From: Haematococcus lacustris | Taxonomy: Eukaryota; Chlorophyta; Chlorophyceae; Chlamydomonadales; Haematococcaceae | Length of the DNA: 64,000 nt | Reading direction: 5' to 3' | NCBI GenBank assembly: GCA_030144725.1 | Contig: JASKMD010000029.1 | Span: 14,480,280 to 14,544,279, forward strand | Shown here: positions 1 through 12,300 of the stretch, in pieces | How the letters are laid out: each line of letters begins with the position of its first letter | Position numbering within the stretch: the first letter of the stretch is position 1 | Made by a program: the position numbers and the translations under genes | Notes under the pieces: generated by a model | What the model was told of the DNA's origin: nothing | What the model saw: only the letters and a program-made list of their open reading frames with translations | The model's database searches: none

Positions 1-170
1 GCAGCTCTGCCCTTCTCTTTGTTCATTCTGTGTCAAACGGCAGCAGGACAGGCGCATCTCACATGGCAAGGGTTTGCACATCCACTTGCACGTTTTCTAC
101 TTTTTGCTGTATGAACCCGTGAAGCTTGCATGAAAGCATACCTCCTCCTGTGCCCTGCATGCATCCTCAG

Positions 171-863
171 GCCATGCTGCAAGCCGCCCTCTCCGCTGGT
201 GCCCCCCCCGCCCCTCCTGCACCATCCAGCTCCACCCCATCCGTCTCTGCTGCCCCTGCTGCCCCTGGCCCCCCCCACCCACCCCCCACCCTGGCTTACC
301 TGCCCAGCCATGCGGCCAATGCTTGGTTCCTTAACCCTAGACCTCCGCAGCCTACCCCTGCGAACCTCACCGCTGCTGGCAAGGCCAAAGTGTCTGGCAG
401 GGCCCAACCAAGGTCTGCCCTGCCGCAGCCCGGCCTGCCCGACCCCTGTCCTCAACATAACCGGCGCCAGGAGCGCAAGGAATCCTTCAAGGCCGTGCTC
501 AGACAGCTGCTGTCCAGGCCTGCAGCAGCAGCAGCGGCAGCAGGAAGCATGGCTCTAGGCACGTCAACCGCTGCTGGGGCAGCAGCGGCCAGGCCTGGTG
601 GGCAGGGTGGTTGGGCGGGGCCACGTGGCGGGCAGACTGAGCGGGCGGCTGTGCAGCAGGTGCTGTCGGCCATGGCACAGCTGGCACCTGCAAGGCCACA
701 TCAACAAGTGCATGGCATGGTATGTGGGGGTGGGGTGGGCTGGGGTGGGCTGGATCAAGAGGCGGCCACCCTGCCTGCCAGCTGCTGTTTCCCCGCTCTG
801 CCCTGCCTTGCCTTGTCTGTGTTTCCTCCTTGCTTGGACAAGTGCATACAGCTCCGCTTGTGG

Positions 864-896
<33 letters not shown>

Positions 897-2320
897 GCTG
901 CTGATGCTTGCACTGTGTGCAATCAAGCATGCTCCCCATGTGAAGCACATGTGCGTACTGTGCCCAGGCAGTCATGCCTCGCCCAGCTCGAGCTGTGGAG
1001 GAGGAGGTGGCGCTGATCATGCATCACGACAGGCAGGCAGCTCTTGCTCAAGCCAGGTGAGCACTGATGAGCCGCAGGCCAGCAGACCACTGATGAGCCT
1101 GGCAGCCAGGTAGGCAGGCCTGGGCCTGGCACGCAGGCCCAAACAGGAGTCCCCTCTGTCCTGACTGCGGGTGTGATGTGTGTGTGATGTGTGTGCGGGT
1201 GTGATGTGTGTGTGATGTGTGTGTGATGTGGCTGGGTGCGGCTGGTGCCCATGCAGGGAGCTTCCCATGCAGCAGCTGGAGCAGCGCATGCAGCAGCTGG
1301 CGGCTTCTGTGGCACAGAGGTTTGACGCCATGCAGCAGCAGCTGAGGCAGCAGCAGCAGGCTGGTGGGCTCGCAGGGACCACTGCGCCCAGCCCACCCCT
1401 CCCCCACCCCCTGGCTGCCCAGCCCTGGCCCCTGGTCCAAGGCCATGCCACCAGTGCATCCCCGGCCCCTTCAAGCCTGGCCACTCAGCTGCAGGCCAGT
1501 CTCCAGCCCCCAAGCACGCGGGCCACCCACCCCCTGCTGGCTGCGAGCCCAGCACCTGCGGCCGAGGGGGAGGCAGGGCTGGGGGAGGCTGAGCTGCAGC
1601 TCATGCTGTCCCGCTTGCAGCAGGCAGAGCAGAAGGAGGAGGAGCTGAGGTGGGGTTGGGGGGTAGGGGGTTGAGGGTTTAGATGGGGGTTGTGTGGTGG
1701 TGGGCGTGCCATGCCTTCCACAGGCTGGGCAGGGAACTGTGGGGCGGGTTGGGGTTGGGGGGGGTCGGGGAAGCCTTGGGTCACGGCAGGTCTTGGTAGG
1801 TCTGTAGGGTAGTGGGCAGGGCAGGCAGGGCTGCAGCAAGGTCGTTGGTGGGGCTCGGTGGCTGGCAGGCTCCCCAGCCATAACACGGAATGGGGGGTAA
1901 TGGTCAGGGACAGGGGCAGGGGCATTGTTAGGGTTCCTCTCACCCTAATGCTGGCCCCAAAGGCACCATAGTCCAGGAGGAGGAGGTGTGAGTGCTCAAC
2001 TCCCAGGGGTGAGGGAGCAGGGCAGCTCCTTAGCTCCTCTCCCTGCTTGCTTGCTGCCTGCCTGCCAGCAGCGGCTCCTCTCCATTGCTGCGGCACACTG
2101 GCCCTGGCATTGCTTGCCTGCTCAACTGCTGCAGGTCTGGCTGTGGCTCTGTCACACTGCAGGCGCAAGTGGCAGCTGGGGGGCCTCCAGGGACGCAGCC
2201 TGGCAGCTGAACATGGCCTGGGAGAGGGCCAGAAGGGCGAGGTTGCACAGGCCAGCTCAGCAGCCGCAGGGCGACCTCATGCCTCAATGCCTTCAAGTAG
2301 GTGCAGCAGCAGCAACAGCA

Positions 2321-2355
<35 letters not shown>

Positions 2356-3048
2356 GGTATCATGAGCAGCAGCAGCAGCACTGCTGGACGCTGGATGCTG
2401 GCACCCTGTGCCTGACCCCGTGGTGACACCCCTGGCCTGGCCCCGCTGTGCCTGGCCCTGGCCCTGCCGCCTGCGCAGGCTCTCCTAGTGAGCAGGCCAG
2501 TGGTGGGCGCAGGGCGGCACACGACCCCGTGACTGATGCCATGCTGGACAGCATACAGAGTGCCCGCAGGTAAGGAAAGCCTGCCCAGCCAGCCTGGCAA
2601 CAGCAGCAGCAGCAGGACTGACAGCTGGGGCAATAGAACAGCTATAGTTGCACTGCCTGTGACTGCTACTACTGGCGCTGTGGGCCTGCTGCTGTGACAA
2701 ACCCCACTGTAGCCGCTGCTGCTGCTGCTGCTACTACTGCTGCTGCTGTCAAAGGTGACTTTTGGGCAGGGGGTGCTTGCAGGGCATACCTTCACCACCA
2801 GCAGCTGCGTGATGGGGAGCTGATGGTGGGCAGTGGCCCGGGTGCGATGCCAGCCAGCATTGTGGAGGACGTGGCGGATGCGCTGCTGGAGGAGCTGCTG
2901 GAGCAGCAGGCGCAAGGTCAGGCCATGGGGGCAAGGGGGGCTCAGCGCATGGAGGCATGGGGATATGAGATTGACCCCCTTGCCTGCAGAACTGCTAAAC
3001 ATCTGCGACCATGTGGGCGATGGGCTGTACGCTGAAGAGCTGGAGTGA
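171..3048 (+). CDS. Unrecognised spliced gene, 3' part
   Basis: Not identified. Exons that read openly with GT-AG borders are 171-719, 1257-1649, 2479-2569, 2783-2916 and 2990-3048 (stop TGA). The first two are Ala/Pro/Gln-rich; the second contains a predicted coiled coil (MQQLEQRMQQLAASVAQRF and onward). The last three are the most protein-like and their phases fit: the end of 2783-2916 (GCG CAA G) joins 2990 (AA CTG) to give QAQELLNICDHVGDGLYAEE. The acidic Leu-rich tail (ALLEELLEQQAQELL) is reminiscent of C-terminal helices of centrosomal proteins, but this is only a resemblance. More exons probably lie between 1650 and 2478 and before the window. Whether all pieces belong to one gene is inferred from strand and spacing. 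Confidence 0.5.
865..900. repeat. (CTG)n microsatellite
   Basis: Uninterrupted CTG run of about 11 units plus flanking near-matches, in a probable intron of the first gene. Confidence 0.9.
2296..2356. repeat. (CAG)n microsatellite
   Basis: CAG/AGC run with a few CAA interruptions, followed by a second short AGC run at 2365-2382. It lies between exons of the first gene. Confidence 0.9.
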
Positions 3049-3902
3049 GCACAGTGACAATAGGGAGGTGACGCAAGGATGTGGTGTACTGGCAGGTGCT
3101 GGAAGAGCAATGGGGGCGATTACAAACCCTCCCCTGCTTCTCGTCCTTTGGGGTCTTGCTCAGCAACACTTGCATGACACAACGGCCCTGCTGGTAAAAT
3201 CATCCTTGTTGTGTGAGCCTGTGCCATGCCCTGCTCCCTAGAGAGAGTATGTATGCTCAAGTTCAGCTGCTACCGCTGGCTAGCACACACTGCCACTGTG
3301 TTACAGGCTGCTGCTCTGAGTCTTGGTCGTGGCAAGTCCAGTCTTGGTCTTGGTCGTGGCAAGCCAGGATGCGACCGCTTAAGACTGACCGCCCCAATCT
3401 GGGCACACTACGCATGCACATCCGGGTCAACACTTGTGCAGCAGCTGCTGTACGTCAAGCACATCTACCATGCACAGCACAGGCCACAACAGAACCAGCG
3501 GTGTATAGATTGAGGTTGTCATTAGGCCCTGATTCAGGGATTCTTGTATTACCCATCACTGGGCAGAAGTGGTGATGGACGTAGGGAAAAACAACCACAG
3601 GTTCAGCACCCTCAGCACCATCCAGGCACCCTAACCATGACCAGCAGCCTGTAACACAAATACTCAGCAGCAGCAGCCCTTATCTTCATTATCTTCACAT
3701 GCGCGGCATCGTTGTAATGCGGCCCGGAACCCAACATGATGCGCTCGCCCTCCATGCCCTGATCGGCCCTTGCGTGCTCTGTAGCACAGCCCTTAACCCA
3801 GCCCGCTTTTCGCCCTGAAATCCCAAACGAGGGGCTAACGATGGCCCCGCAAATGGGAGCGGAGGCAGGGCACGGACTGTGAGCTGTGAGCGGGCAGTAG
3901 CT

Positions 3903-6900
3903 ATGGATGGCAAATCCGCGCAAGCAAAGACAAGGTGCCACAAACATTGTTTAGCCTAAGCACGGCGTGGGTTACAAGCGCTGCTAGCGATTGACCGTAC
4001 AGGTTCAAGACCCCGGAGGGAAGCTATAGGCTCGTAGCGGAAAAGGCACAAGGCTTGTTGCCATTCAGCTTCGCCCGCAGCACACGGCTTGCCACGGCGC
4101 AGCTTGAAGATGGGCTATGGATCTTGTACAACATCGGGGACGTCCTGCATGTTGGTGACCTGCTGCACAAGGTACCGACCCTGCGGTTTGCACCCTGTCC
4201 TGCTGTGGTGTGAAGTTTGTGGTGCAGCCTGGCCTTAGGAGCCAGTGCGGTCGCTGCTGCTGGGGACTGTCAGCGGCAAAGCTGGCTACATCACCTGCCA
4301 TGACTTCACTCCAGCCAGCGACAGCGCTGACATTGTAGTGGGTCTGGCTGATGGGCAAGGTGGGATCTGCTGTGTCATCAACTGCATGCTTCAGCAGCAG
4401 ATGCAGCTATTAGCTGCATGGCCACACCAGCAGCACTGGTCAGCACTGTCTGCAGCAGGATGCCAGCAGGAGCACCACTACGTGCATCTATGTGTGGTGC
4501 CCTACTTACCACCATGCGACATGGCCAACTGCAGCAGCAGTTGGGGATAGTGCAGGGCCCACAGTAGCTGGGCTGTGCCCATTATGGCTGCAGTGCTGCT
4601 CCTCTCCCTCAGAGCCCAGCTGCAGGCGCCCGCCAACAGCAAGCCCCTCATCGCTGCCAGCCTGGCCCCGGAGGTCAGCAACGAGCTGGCCCGCTGCACA
4701 GCAGTGACCTGGCTGCAGCGTTCCGAGGGCACCTTTGCTGCAGCCTTTGCAAGCGGCCAGGTGTACCTGTATCGTAAGGTGGGGCCCAGCCTGGAGAGCT
4801 AGCATCTGGCCGGCAGTCGCGGGCAGCCCAGCAGCCAAGGGCAGCCCAGCATTCGCGGGCAGCCCAGCAGTCAAGGGCAGCCCAGCAGCCAAGGGCAGCC
4901 CAGCAGTCAAGGGCAGCCTAGCAGTCAAGGGCAGCCCAGCAGTCAAGGGCAGCCCAGCAGTCAAGGGCAGCCCAGCAGCCAAGGGCAGCCCAGCAGCCAA
5001 GGGCAGCCCAGCAGTCAAGGGCAGCCCAGCAGTCAAGGGCAGCCCAGCAGTCAAGGGCAGCCCAGCAGTCAAGGGCAGCCCAGCAGTCAAGGGCAGCCCA
5101 GCAGTCAAGGGCAGCCCAGCAGTCAAGGGCAGCCCAGCAGCCAAGGGCAGCCCAGCAGCCAAGGGCAGCCCAGCAGCCAAGGGCAGCCCAGCAGCCAAGG
5201 GCAGCCCAGCAGTCAAGGGCAGCCCAGCAGTCAAGGGCAGCCTAGCAGTCAAGGGCAGCCCAGCAGTCAAGGGCAGCCCAGCAGTCAAGGGCAGCCCAGC
5301 AGCCAAGGGCAGCCCAGCAGCCAAGGGCAGCCCAGCAGTCAAGGGCAGCCCAGCAGTCAAGGGCAGCCCAGCAGCCAAGGGCAGCCCAGCAGCCAAGGGC
5401 AGCCCAGCAGTCAAGGGCAGCCCAGCAGTCAAGGGCAGCCCAGCAGTCAAGGGCAGCCCAGCAGTCAAGGGTAGCCTAGCAGTCAAGGGCAGCCCAGCAG
5501 TCAAGGGCAGCCCAGCAGCCAAGGGCAGCTCAGCAGATGAGGGCATCCCAGTTGCTGAGAGTGGTTGTCATGGTCAGAGCTTGGACCAGCAGTCATGAAG
5601 TAAGGATAGTGGTTGACATTGCCATAGTGACAGAGTTTTAGCGTTGGCCTTCTGCCTGCATCTGGTCAGTGCTGTTACGCTGCTGTGTGCACACATGGTT
5701 GGCTGTTCCTCCTCCCCTTCCGCCTCCCCCTCTCTTTCCTCCCTCCCCTTGGGACTCCCACCTTTCTCCCTCCCACCCTTCTCTTCCCTCCCCTCCCCCT
5801 GCTCCTGCACTGCAGGCCGCTGTGCTGGGTGAGGGCAGCAGCCGCTTCTCCCTCAGCATCGGCTCCGGCAACAAGAGCAGCACGCCCAGCTCGGTGCTGA
5901 GTGTGGCTGGTGGGGGTGTGACGGACCTGGCCGCCTCCCCCTGTGGCACCAGGCTGGCTGCAGCCTGCAGGGACCGGGCGCTGCGACTGCTGGACGTGGC
6001 CACGGGCGCAGTGGTGGGCGGCTTCCACTCCTACTATGGCAACGTCCTGTGCTGCAGCTTCAGCCCAGATGGCAGGTGTGGCAGTTGCCAGCAGGTGGTT
6101 GCAGGGAGGTAGACAGGCAAGCAGGTGGCTGGACAGGCCGGTGGGTGACACTGGTGGCTGGGTGGCTGGGCTTGGGTGGCAGTGTAAGTGTGCAGGCAGG
6201 CAGGGATCCAGGCAGTCTGCTAGGCAGGCTGGCAGGCCAGGCTACTTGAAGGAGCCGTGGGGCTTGCATTGAGGGAGGGAGGGAGGCAGCATCTGGGGCT
6301 TCCCTTCTCACCTCCCTAGGGCCCACATGCAGTGTATGGCCAGCTGAGGTTCCTGGGCTGTGTGCAGGTATGTGGCAGCAGGCGGCGAGGACGACCTGGT
6401 GGCTGTGTACGGGGTGGCGGAGCGCTACCCAGTGGCCCACTGCCAGGGCCACACCTCCTGGGTGAGTGGGCCAGACAGGGCCAGGCAGGGCCAGGCAGGC
6501 TGGGTAGGGCCGGGCAGGGGCAAGCAGGGAGCCTGAGACTGCTGCCCCGTGTCAGGACCCTGACATGGCCCTGACCCAGACGTTGATCTCAGCCACAGCC
6601 TTATCCACTGCGTCAGTTGAGCCTGGTGAGGCAGCACGTGGCCCAAACCTCATGCCAGTCATGCAATGGGCGTAGAGGCAACCGCAGCGCTGCCAAGGAG
6701 TGGGGTGTCGCAATACTCGCCTGCCTACCTGCCTGCCCAGCTTGCCCGACTGCCCACAGCCTGACTTCCTCATGCTCCTGTATTCCCGCCCCGCCCCCCC
6801 ACCAGCTGCCCTCGCCCACCCCTGCCCCTGCCGCTGCCCCCCTGCAGGTGTCTCGTGTACGCTGGGACCCCTGGCTCATGCTAGGCGGCGGCCCCTCCCC

Positions 6901-8400
6901 CCTGGTGGGGGCTGGTGCCGCGGGCGGTGTGCCCTTGACCCTGCAGCCCAACCCTGGGCCGGGGTCACTGGGCCAGGGGGCATGCGAGGCCAGCCGCAGC
7001 TACCGCATTGCCAGTGTGGGCCAGGACTGCGCACTGTGTCTGTGGGAGGTGCAGGTGGCGCAGGTGGAGGGCGGGGACCTGATGGCAGGACCTGTGGTCA
7101 CAGGGCTCAATATGAGGTGGGCTGCGCCTGCCTGCCTGCCTGTTCTCCAGCCCACTGGCCTAAGTGCGTCAGACCCACACAGCGGTAGCTGGCTGAGACA
7201 CAGGAAAGGGTTGTGGGAGGCTGCGCCCTGTGGGGCATGGAGCTGATGCTGGGCAGGCTGGCCAGGAGGGGTGTCTGCAAGGCAGGGTTTGGGGCTGCCT
7301 GCTGCCAGTGAGAACAGGCCCACAGGTCTGCCTATCTTCGCTCACTGCCTCATCACAGCCCTTACCACCTAAATCTGCATAGGACTGCATGGCATGCAGC
7401 CTCTCATTTGCTCAAACAGGGCATGTGGAGTCCATGGTGGTGGCCTCCCTGCCCCTACCTTTTCTTCGGCATGAGGTTTTACCAGCTGGGCCATTAGCTC
7501 TCCCCTTCCCCCGTTGCATGGCCGGGCTGCAGGCGATCAAACAGCACCGCTGCCTTAGGATCCCCTACCCAGCGTGGTGGGGACGCGGGCTCTGCCCCGT
7601 TTTCCCTGACTGGTCTTAATCAGGCGCTGGCTGGAGCAGGGCCCAGCCTGGGTCTGGGGCACCAGCGCAAGCCCTCGGTGGGCAAAGCCCCTGGAGGGGG
7701 CATGTCGCCTTCACTGCACAGCCTGGACATGAACGTGGTGCAGCCCAGCATGCAACACAGGTGGGGGATGGGATGCAGGGCCCAGGGCTACAAGCTACAG
7801 CAGCCGCAGCCGCAGCCCCTGAAGTGCAGCAGCAGCAGCAGCAGTAGCAATAGAGACGGCAGCATGGCAGCAGCAGCAAGGGGAGAGCGGGAGAGCAGCA
7901 GCAGGTTGGAGCAGCAGCAGAGCTGTCGGACATCACCATCACCCTCTGTGATGCCTGCGCTAGCCTGCTGGGTGTTTTGTGGCATGTTTATGTCATGCTG
8001 GGCTGCGGGCATAGTGGGTGCTGGCACGCTCCGCTGTGGTGGTTGCTGCCCACGAGGACATGCCTGTGAGGCAGCTGAGCCTGCGCTGGAGCCTGCAGCA
8101 GGGGCAGTTGCATTCTGTGCTGAATGAAGTCGAGGATAGGGCCACCGCTGAGGCGGTGGAGCGTACAGCTTAGGCAGGTGAGGCTGAAGCCCCGGCTGCT
8201 GCGGCTGAGCCATGGGTGCGGCGCTGTGGTGCAGGCTGCACCTGGAGCCCACCTGCGACATCGCCTTCACGGAGCACTTTGTGGTCACTGCGGACCACAC
8301 CGGCTGCGTGCGTACCTGGGAGCGGCCAGCCAGCCTGCAGCGCGTCAGCATGACCCTCAGGGCAGCTATGCAGGCAGCCACCGCTGGCAGCCCAGGCTAA
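3903..8400 (+). CDS. WD40-repeat protein of the WDR20/DMWD/CreC family
   Basis: WDR20-type proteins are WD40 scaffolds; the human proteins activate the USP12/USP46 deubiquitinases and the fungal CreC acts with the deubiquitinase CreB. Exons seen: 3903-3934 (ATG, KTR), 4003-4171 (FKTPEGSYRLV, then LWILYNIGDVLHVGD), 4239-4359 (AGYITCHDFTP, VVGLADGQ), from about 4612 to 4779 (CTAVTWLQRSEGTFAAAFAS, GQVYLYRK), 5816-6076 (VTDLAASPCGTRLAAACRD, FSPDGR), 6368-6461 (YVAAGGEDDLVAVYG, GHTSW), 6848-7112 (VSRVRWDPWL, YRIASVGQDCALCLWEV), 7625-7760, and the last exon ending TAA at 8400 (FTEHFVVTADHTGCVRTWER). The order and signature phrases (PTCHDF-like, GGEDDLV, SVGQD..LCLW, VTA..G...TW.RP) match this family across its whole length. 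The join between 4359 and about 4612 is not in phase as drawn, so a small exon is probably missing there. The ATG choice rests on phase: AG at 3934 plus G at 4003 makes Arg. Confidence 0.88.
4815..5530. repeat. 18-bp minisatellite, about 40 copies, in an intron
   Basis: Head-to-tail repeats of the 18-mer GGGCAGCCCAGCAGTCAA with CAGTCAA/CAGCCAA variants, roughly 40 units. It lies inside the WDR20-like intron between YLYRK (ends 4779) and the exon starting at 5816. Because 18 is divisible by 3 and stops are absent, both strands stay open (SPAVKG and AGLPLT repeats). These open frames are a by-product and not evidence of coding. Confidence 0.95.
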
Positions 8401-9335
8401 GGGGGTGGGGATTCGGGGTGAGGTCTGGGCTGTGTGGGATGGCTGTATTATGGTGGCTCTGCCAGGAACACGCTGCGCGCCTGGGTGCACCCTTGCTAGG
8501 CGGCATTGGCTCCTGCTACAGCAAATGAGGGTGTCTGGCCACATGGGCCCATGGCGATACGTGATTCACAGGAAAGCCGGGTAGGGCAAGGCCATTTTTG
8601 CTGAGCGTGCCATGTATGGAGAGAAGCTGCACAGCTTCAACAAGGTGTAGTAGCCACTCACCACAGTGCACCAGCAGTCTTATGTCCATTAGACGTTTGG
8701 CAGCTTCGCAGCACCTGTTTCGCTGAGTGAGCCCATGCGTGACGAGAAGCTGCGCAGCGTGAAAGAGTCTTGAGCCCGTTAGACTAAAGGTTTTTTTAGA
8801 CCATGGGGTATAACAGGACACCGAGGTCAGAACATAAAGTATATTGGCGGATTGAGGTAATCCTCACGGTAAGTAAGATCTCTAGTACCCTGCTTCCAGC
8901 CTTCTACTTCCGTCGTTCCCCCTTGATGTTTTGTGCAAAACTCATCCCGCAGACACGGCATGCATCCAGGCGCAGCGCAAACAAGCGTAAGGTAGTAAGC
9001 AGTTGAACCGTGTCAGCCACAACAGTAGGACCTGTCAGCCTGACAACAGTTCCTGCGTGTTCATTGGCACACACATACATACACCATAATGACCTGACCA
9101 CTACGACAAAAGAACACTGATAAACTAGAACTCATGCATACTACATCACACGTGTCGCTGCATATGACAACCCTCACTGCATGCCACAATGCTGAGTTGT
9201 TATACAATCACTGCCCCCGCCATGGCTTGCCTTGGCTTTCCGATACGGCCCCACTGTCTCTGCCACCTCTCCTCCTAGTACAGCTAACCACAGCTCACTC
9301 AACATGACAAGGTCTGCTGCCACGGCTGCAGATTG
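8401..9335. other. Intergenic, tail-to-tail gene ends
   Basis: Region between the stop of the WDR20-like gene (+) and the stop of the PTOX gene (-). It presumably contains both 3' UTRs. I see no convincing open frame, RNA gene or strong repeat. Confidence 0.6.
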
Positions 9336-12300
9336 CTATTCCATAGTCAAGTGGTCCTCGGGCCCTGGGGACCCGCGCCCAACAGCCAGTTGCTTCGCGA
9401 TCTCCTCGTTCTGCATCGCAAACATGGTAGCCACGTGCTCTAGCTCATCGTCGCGCACATTGATGAACACGTCCAGCAGCGTGTTGCAGTCGGGGCGGCG
9501 CTGCACTCCGCTGGCCTTGGATGAAGTCTGGAAGCTGCAGCCAGCAGAAGCAACAAAAGCGTACAGCGTGTTCGTAACACAGACCACACACAGCGGTCAT
9601 TCCTGTCATCTGCAACTGCCCGGGAGCATGGTGCCCTAAAGACAAAAGCAGGCTCAGTACCACACATAACATGGGCCAACAGCTTACTTGCCATAGCTCC
9701 CACTAGTGCCACTGACACCAATCACAGCACTCTAGTCACTCCAATTTACTGCTCCATAGCCACTCTGATCACTCCTTTCCTAGCCACTTGTCAGGGATAG
9801 TGTCAGCTGCTTCTAGTGCAACATCCACTCTCATCACATTGGAATGCTGGTGGGCACCCCCCGCCCTCTAATTACACCTCAACACTCCCTAGACGCTGCA
9901 CCAGACTATCCCACAGGCTGATGCAGCCCAGGCAACGCATGCAGTGCGACTACCAGGTGGGTGAAGCCGGGCCAAGCCAACGCCAGCGGGGTCACTCACG
10001 AGTCAAACAGGTACAGGTCCTGGTTGCGGTAGTAGTTGAGGGCCACCACAGGGGGAGGGATACTGGCTAGCAGCTCCCGGTTCGACTCGAGGAATTCGCC
10101 TAAGGCGAGGAGGGACCGTAGCAGCGGCAGCAGGGCAGGGCAGGGCAGCATCACCACCTCCGCCACCACCCTGCTGGGCTTTGCGCCTGCTCCCACCTAG
10201 GCCATCACCAACGCCTGGCCCTAATGTCCGCTGCTGACCGCCACCGCCCCGCCATCACCCACAGTAGGTGTCTGCCGCATGGTGCTCCACCCGCTGCATG
10301 AAGTTGTATGCCACCTTGGGCGACACCAGATAGAAGGCGATGAGCAGCCAGTAGCTGCAGCCACAGACACCCAGGACCAGCAATGCGCGTAAGCACTCAC
10401 CCAGTGCCACACACCACTGGCCTGCATGGGTCAGACCTACCCAGCGGCAGCTGGCTGAGACACAAGAAGGGGTTGCGTCAGCACACTCACTCACTCAGTG
10501 CAGCACGACACAATCTCAGCACAGCCATGTTGTGGTGGGTACCGCTACTTTGAAGACACACCAGGAAACACACCCTACAGTGCATGCTGTTGCGCACACC
10601 GCCGCAATCCCTACCAGTCTGTGAGAGCATGGGCAGCGGGCAACTGGCAGCAGGAAGCAGGCAGCAGCTAGCAGGCAGCTGTGGAGCATAGTCTTGGCAG
10701 TGACCCTGTCAGTCACCACCACCTCTGGCCCCTCTTGCTCACTAGAGCACTGCGGCGTGCTCCGCCAGGAAGCGGTCAAACCAGGCCTGGTCCCCTCCCA
10801 GGGACTCCATGATCTGCAGGTGGTGCAGCTCGTTCCATTCCTGCGCACAGCAGCAGCACCGCCAGCAGGAGCTGTGTGACTCAATCAGCAACCTAGGTAG
10901 GTGGGCTGCCACTCTCAACACACTACATATTTACAGCATATACGCATACCAGCGCTCAGCTGCTGTGTCTGAAACTCAGCTGTCAATCATGTATGTGCAT
11001 GACATTCTACGTGGTGCAGCGGTAGTGCCATGTAATGATGACACAATCCTCCAAACCATCGGCAGGCCCACGACTACATGACCACATGACCACACAGCCA
11101 CACAAGTCCTTTAGCTGCTTGCTCTTCCCTGCATGACCCTGTCTTGCTGACACCCTCTCGCTCTGCCTCAACCACAGCTCTGCCACTGAATGCGGCCATG
11201 TTTAAGACAACCTTGTTGGTCAGCTGCTCCTTCAGTGATGTACTGCCTGATCTGGTTTTGCTGGCTGGCCAGTGCGGGGGGGACCTACTGCACCTGCAGT
11301 ATTGATGCTGCAAGGCATAGCCCACCCCATCACACAGCCCACCCCAGCCCAGTCCAGCCCAGCCCAAACCGCGGATTGAAGCTGGAACTAGCCTGTCAAG
11401 CCTTGCCCTTCTTGACATACAAACAAATCAGACCAACCAATCAGAGCAACGCATCAGCACCTTCCTGCCCTCACCTCAGCAAAGTGGATCTTGCGCAGCT
11501 CCGCCCCAGCCCGCCAGAAGCCCAGTGACTCATACAAGTGCAGGATGCTGATGTAGGCAAAGTAAGGGATGCGGGCCACAGTCTCCAACACCCAGAACTT
11601 CTGCGACACAGCACCACAGCATCCCACAGCAACCGTGCGGTGCAGGGCTGGCTGAGCACAGCTTGCATGCCCATCGCAGCCAGGCAGTGCCCCATTCCCC
11701 ATGTTCGGGCTCATCCCACTGCTGAGTGGCGCCCACCCCATCACACATGACACCTCGCTATCACATAGACAGAGCCAGCCCCACCTGAATCGGCCGCTTG
11801 TCATACACCACGTCCAGCACCCAGCACAGCGCAAGGAAAGGCAGCTTCACAGCGATGGGCGTGGCCTCCATGTCCCCGTCTGCCGCAATGCGTGCCGCTT
11901 CACGCCGTGCAACCGCCTCGTTGCAGATGGTCAGCTTGGACAGCTTGTCCTTGATCTGCACCCAGCAGCAGCCAGGCTGACGCCCTGCAGTGCATACTCT
12001 CTCCTTGCCTGCCTGGTACACCCTACCGCCTTGACGCAGCAGCGGTGCGTAAGAGCTCCTCTGACACAAGGTCAAAAGGGCATGCCAGTGTCAGAGACGC
12101 ATGACGAGTGCAACAGTGTGTGACCGTGCAGGAGGTTGTGCCTCGCATGCAGCTGGGCACCACAGGTGCTTGGCTGCCTGCCAATGACTGGCTGTCCTGC
12201 CCAACAGACATGTTCACAAGTCTGACGACAGACAACTGACTGACAACTGACAACCAGCTGGCAACTGACGGACAACTGGACAGCATGGCTTAATGTCAGG

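Noticed and set aside
4735..5598. Long repeat-rich open frames on both strands (SPAVKG and AGLPLT repeats)
   Set aside because: Produced by an 18-bp minisatellite lacking stops; it lies in an intron of the WDR20-like gene and both strands are equally open.
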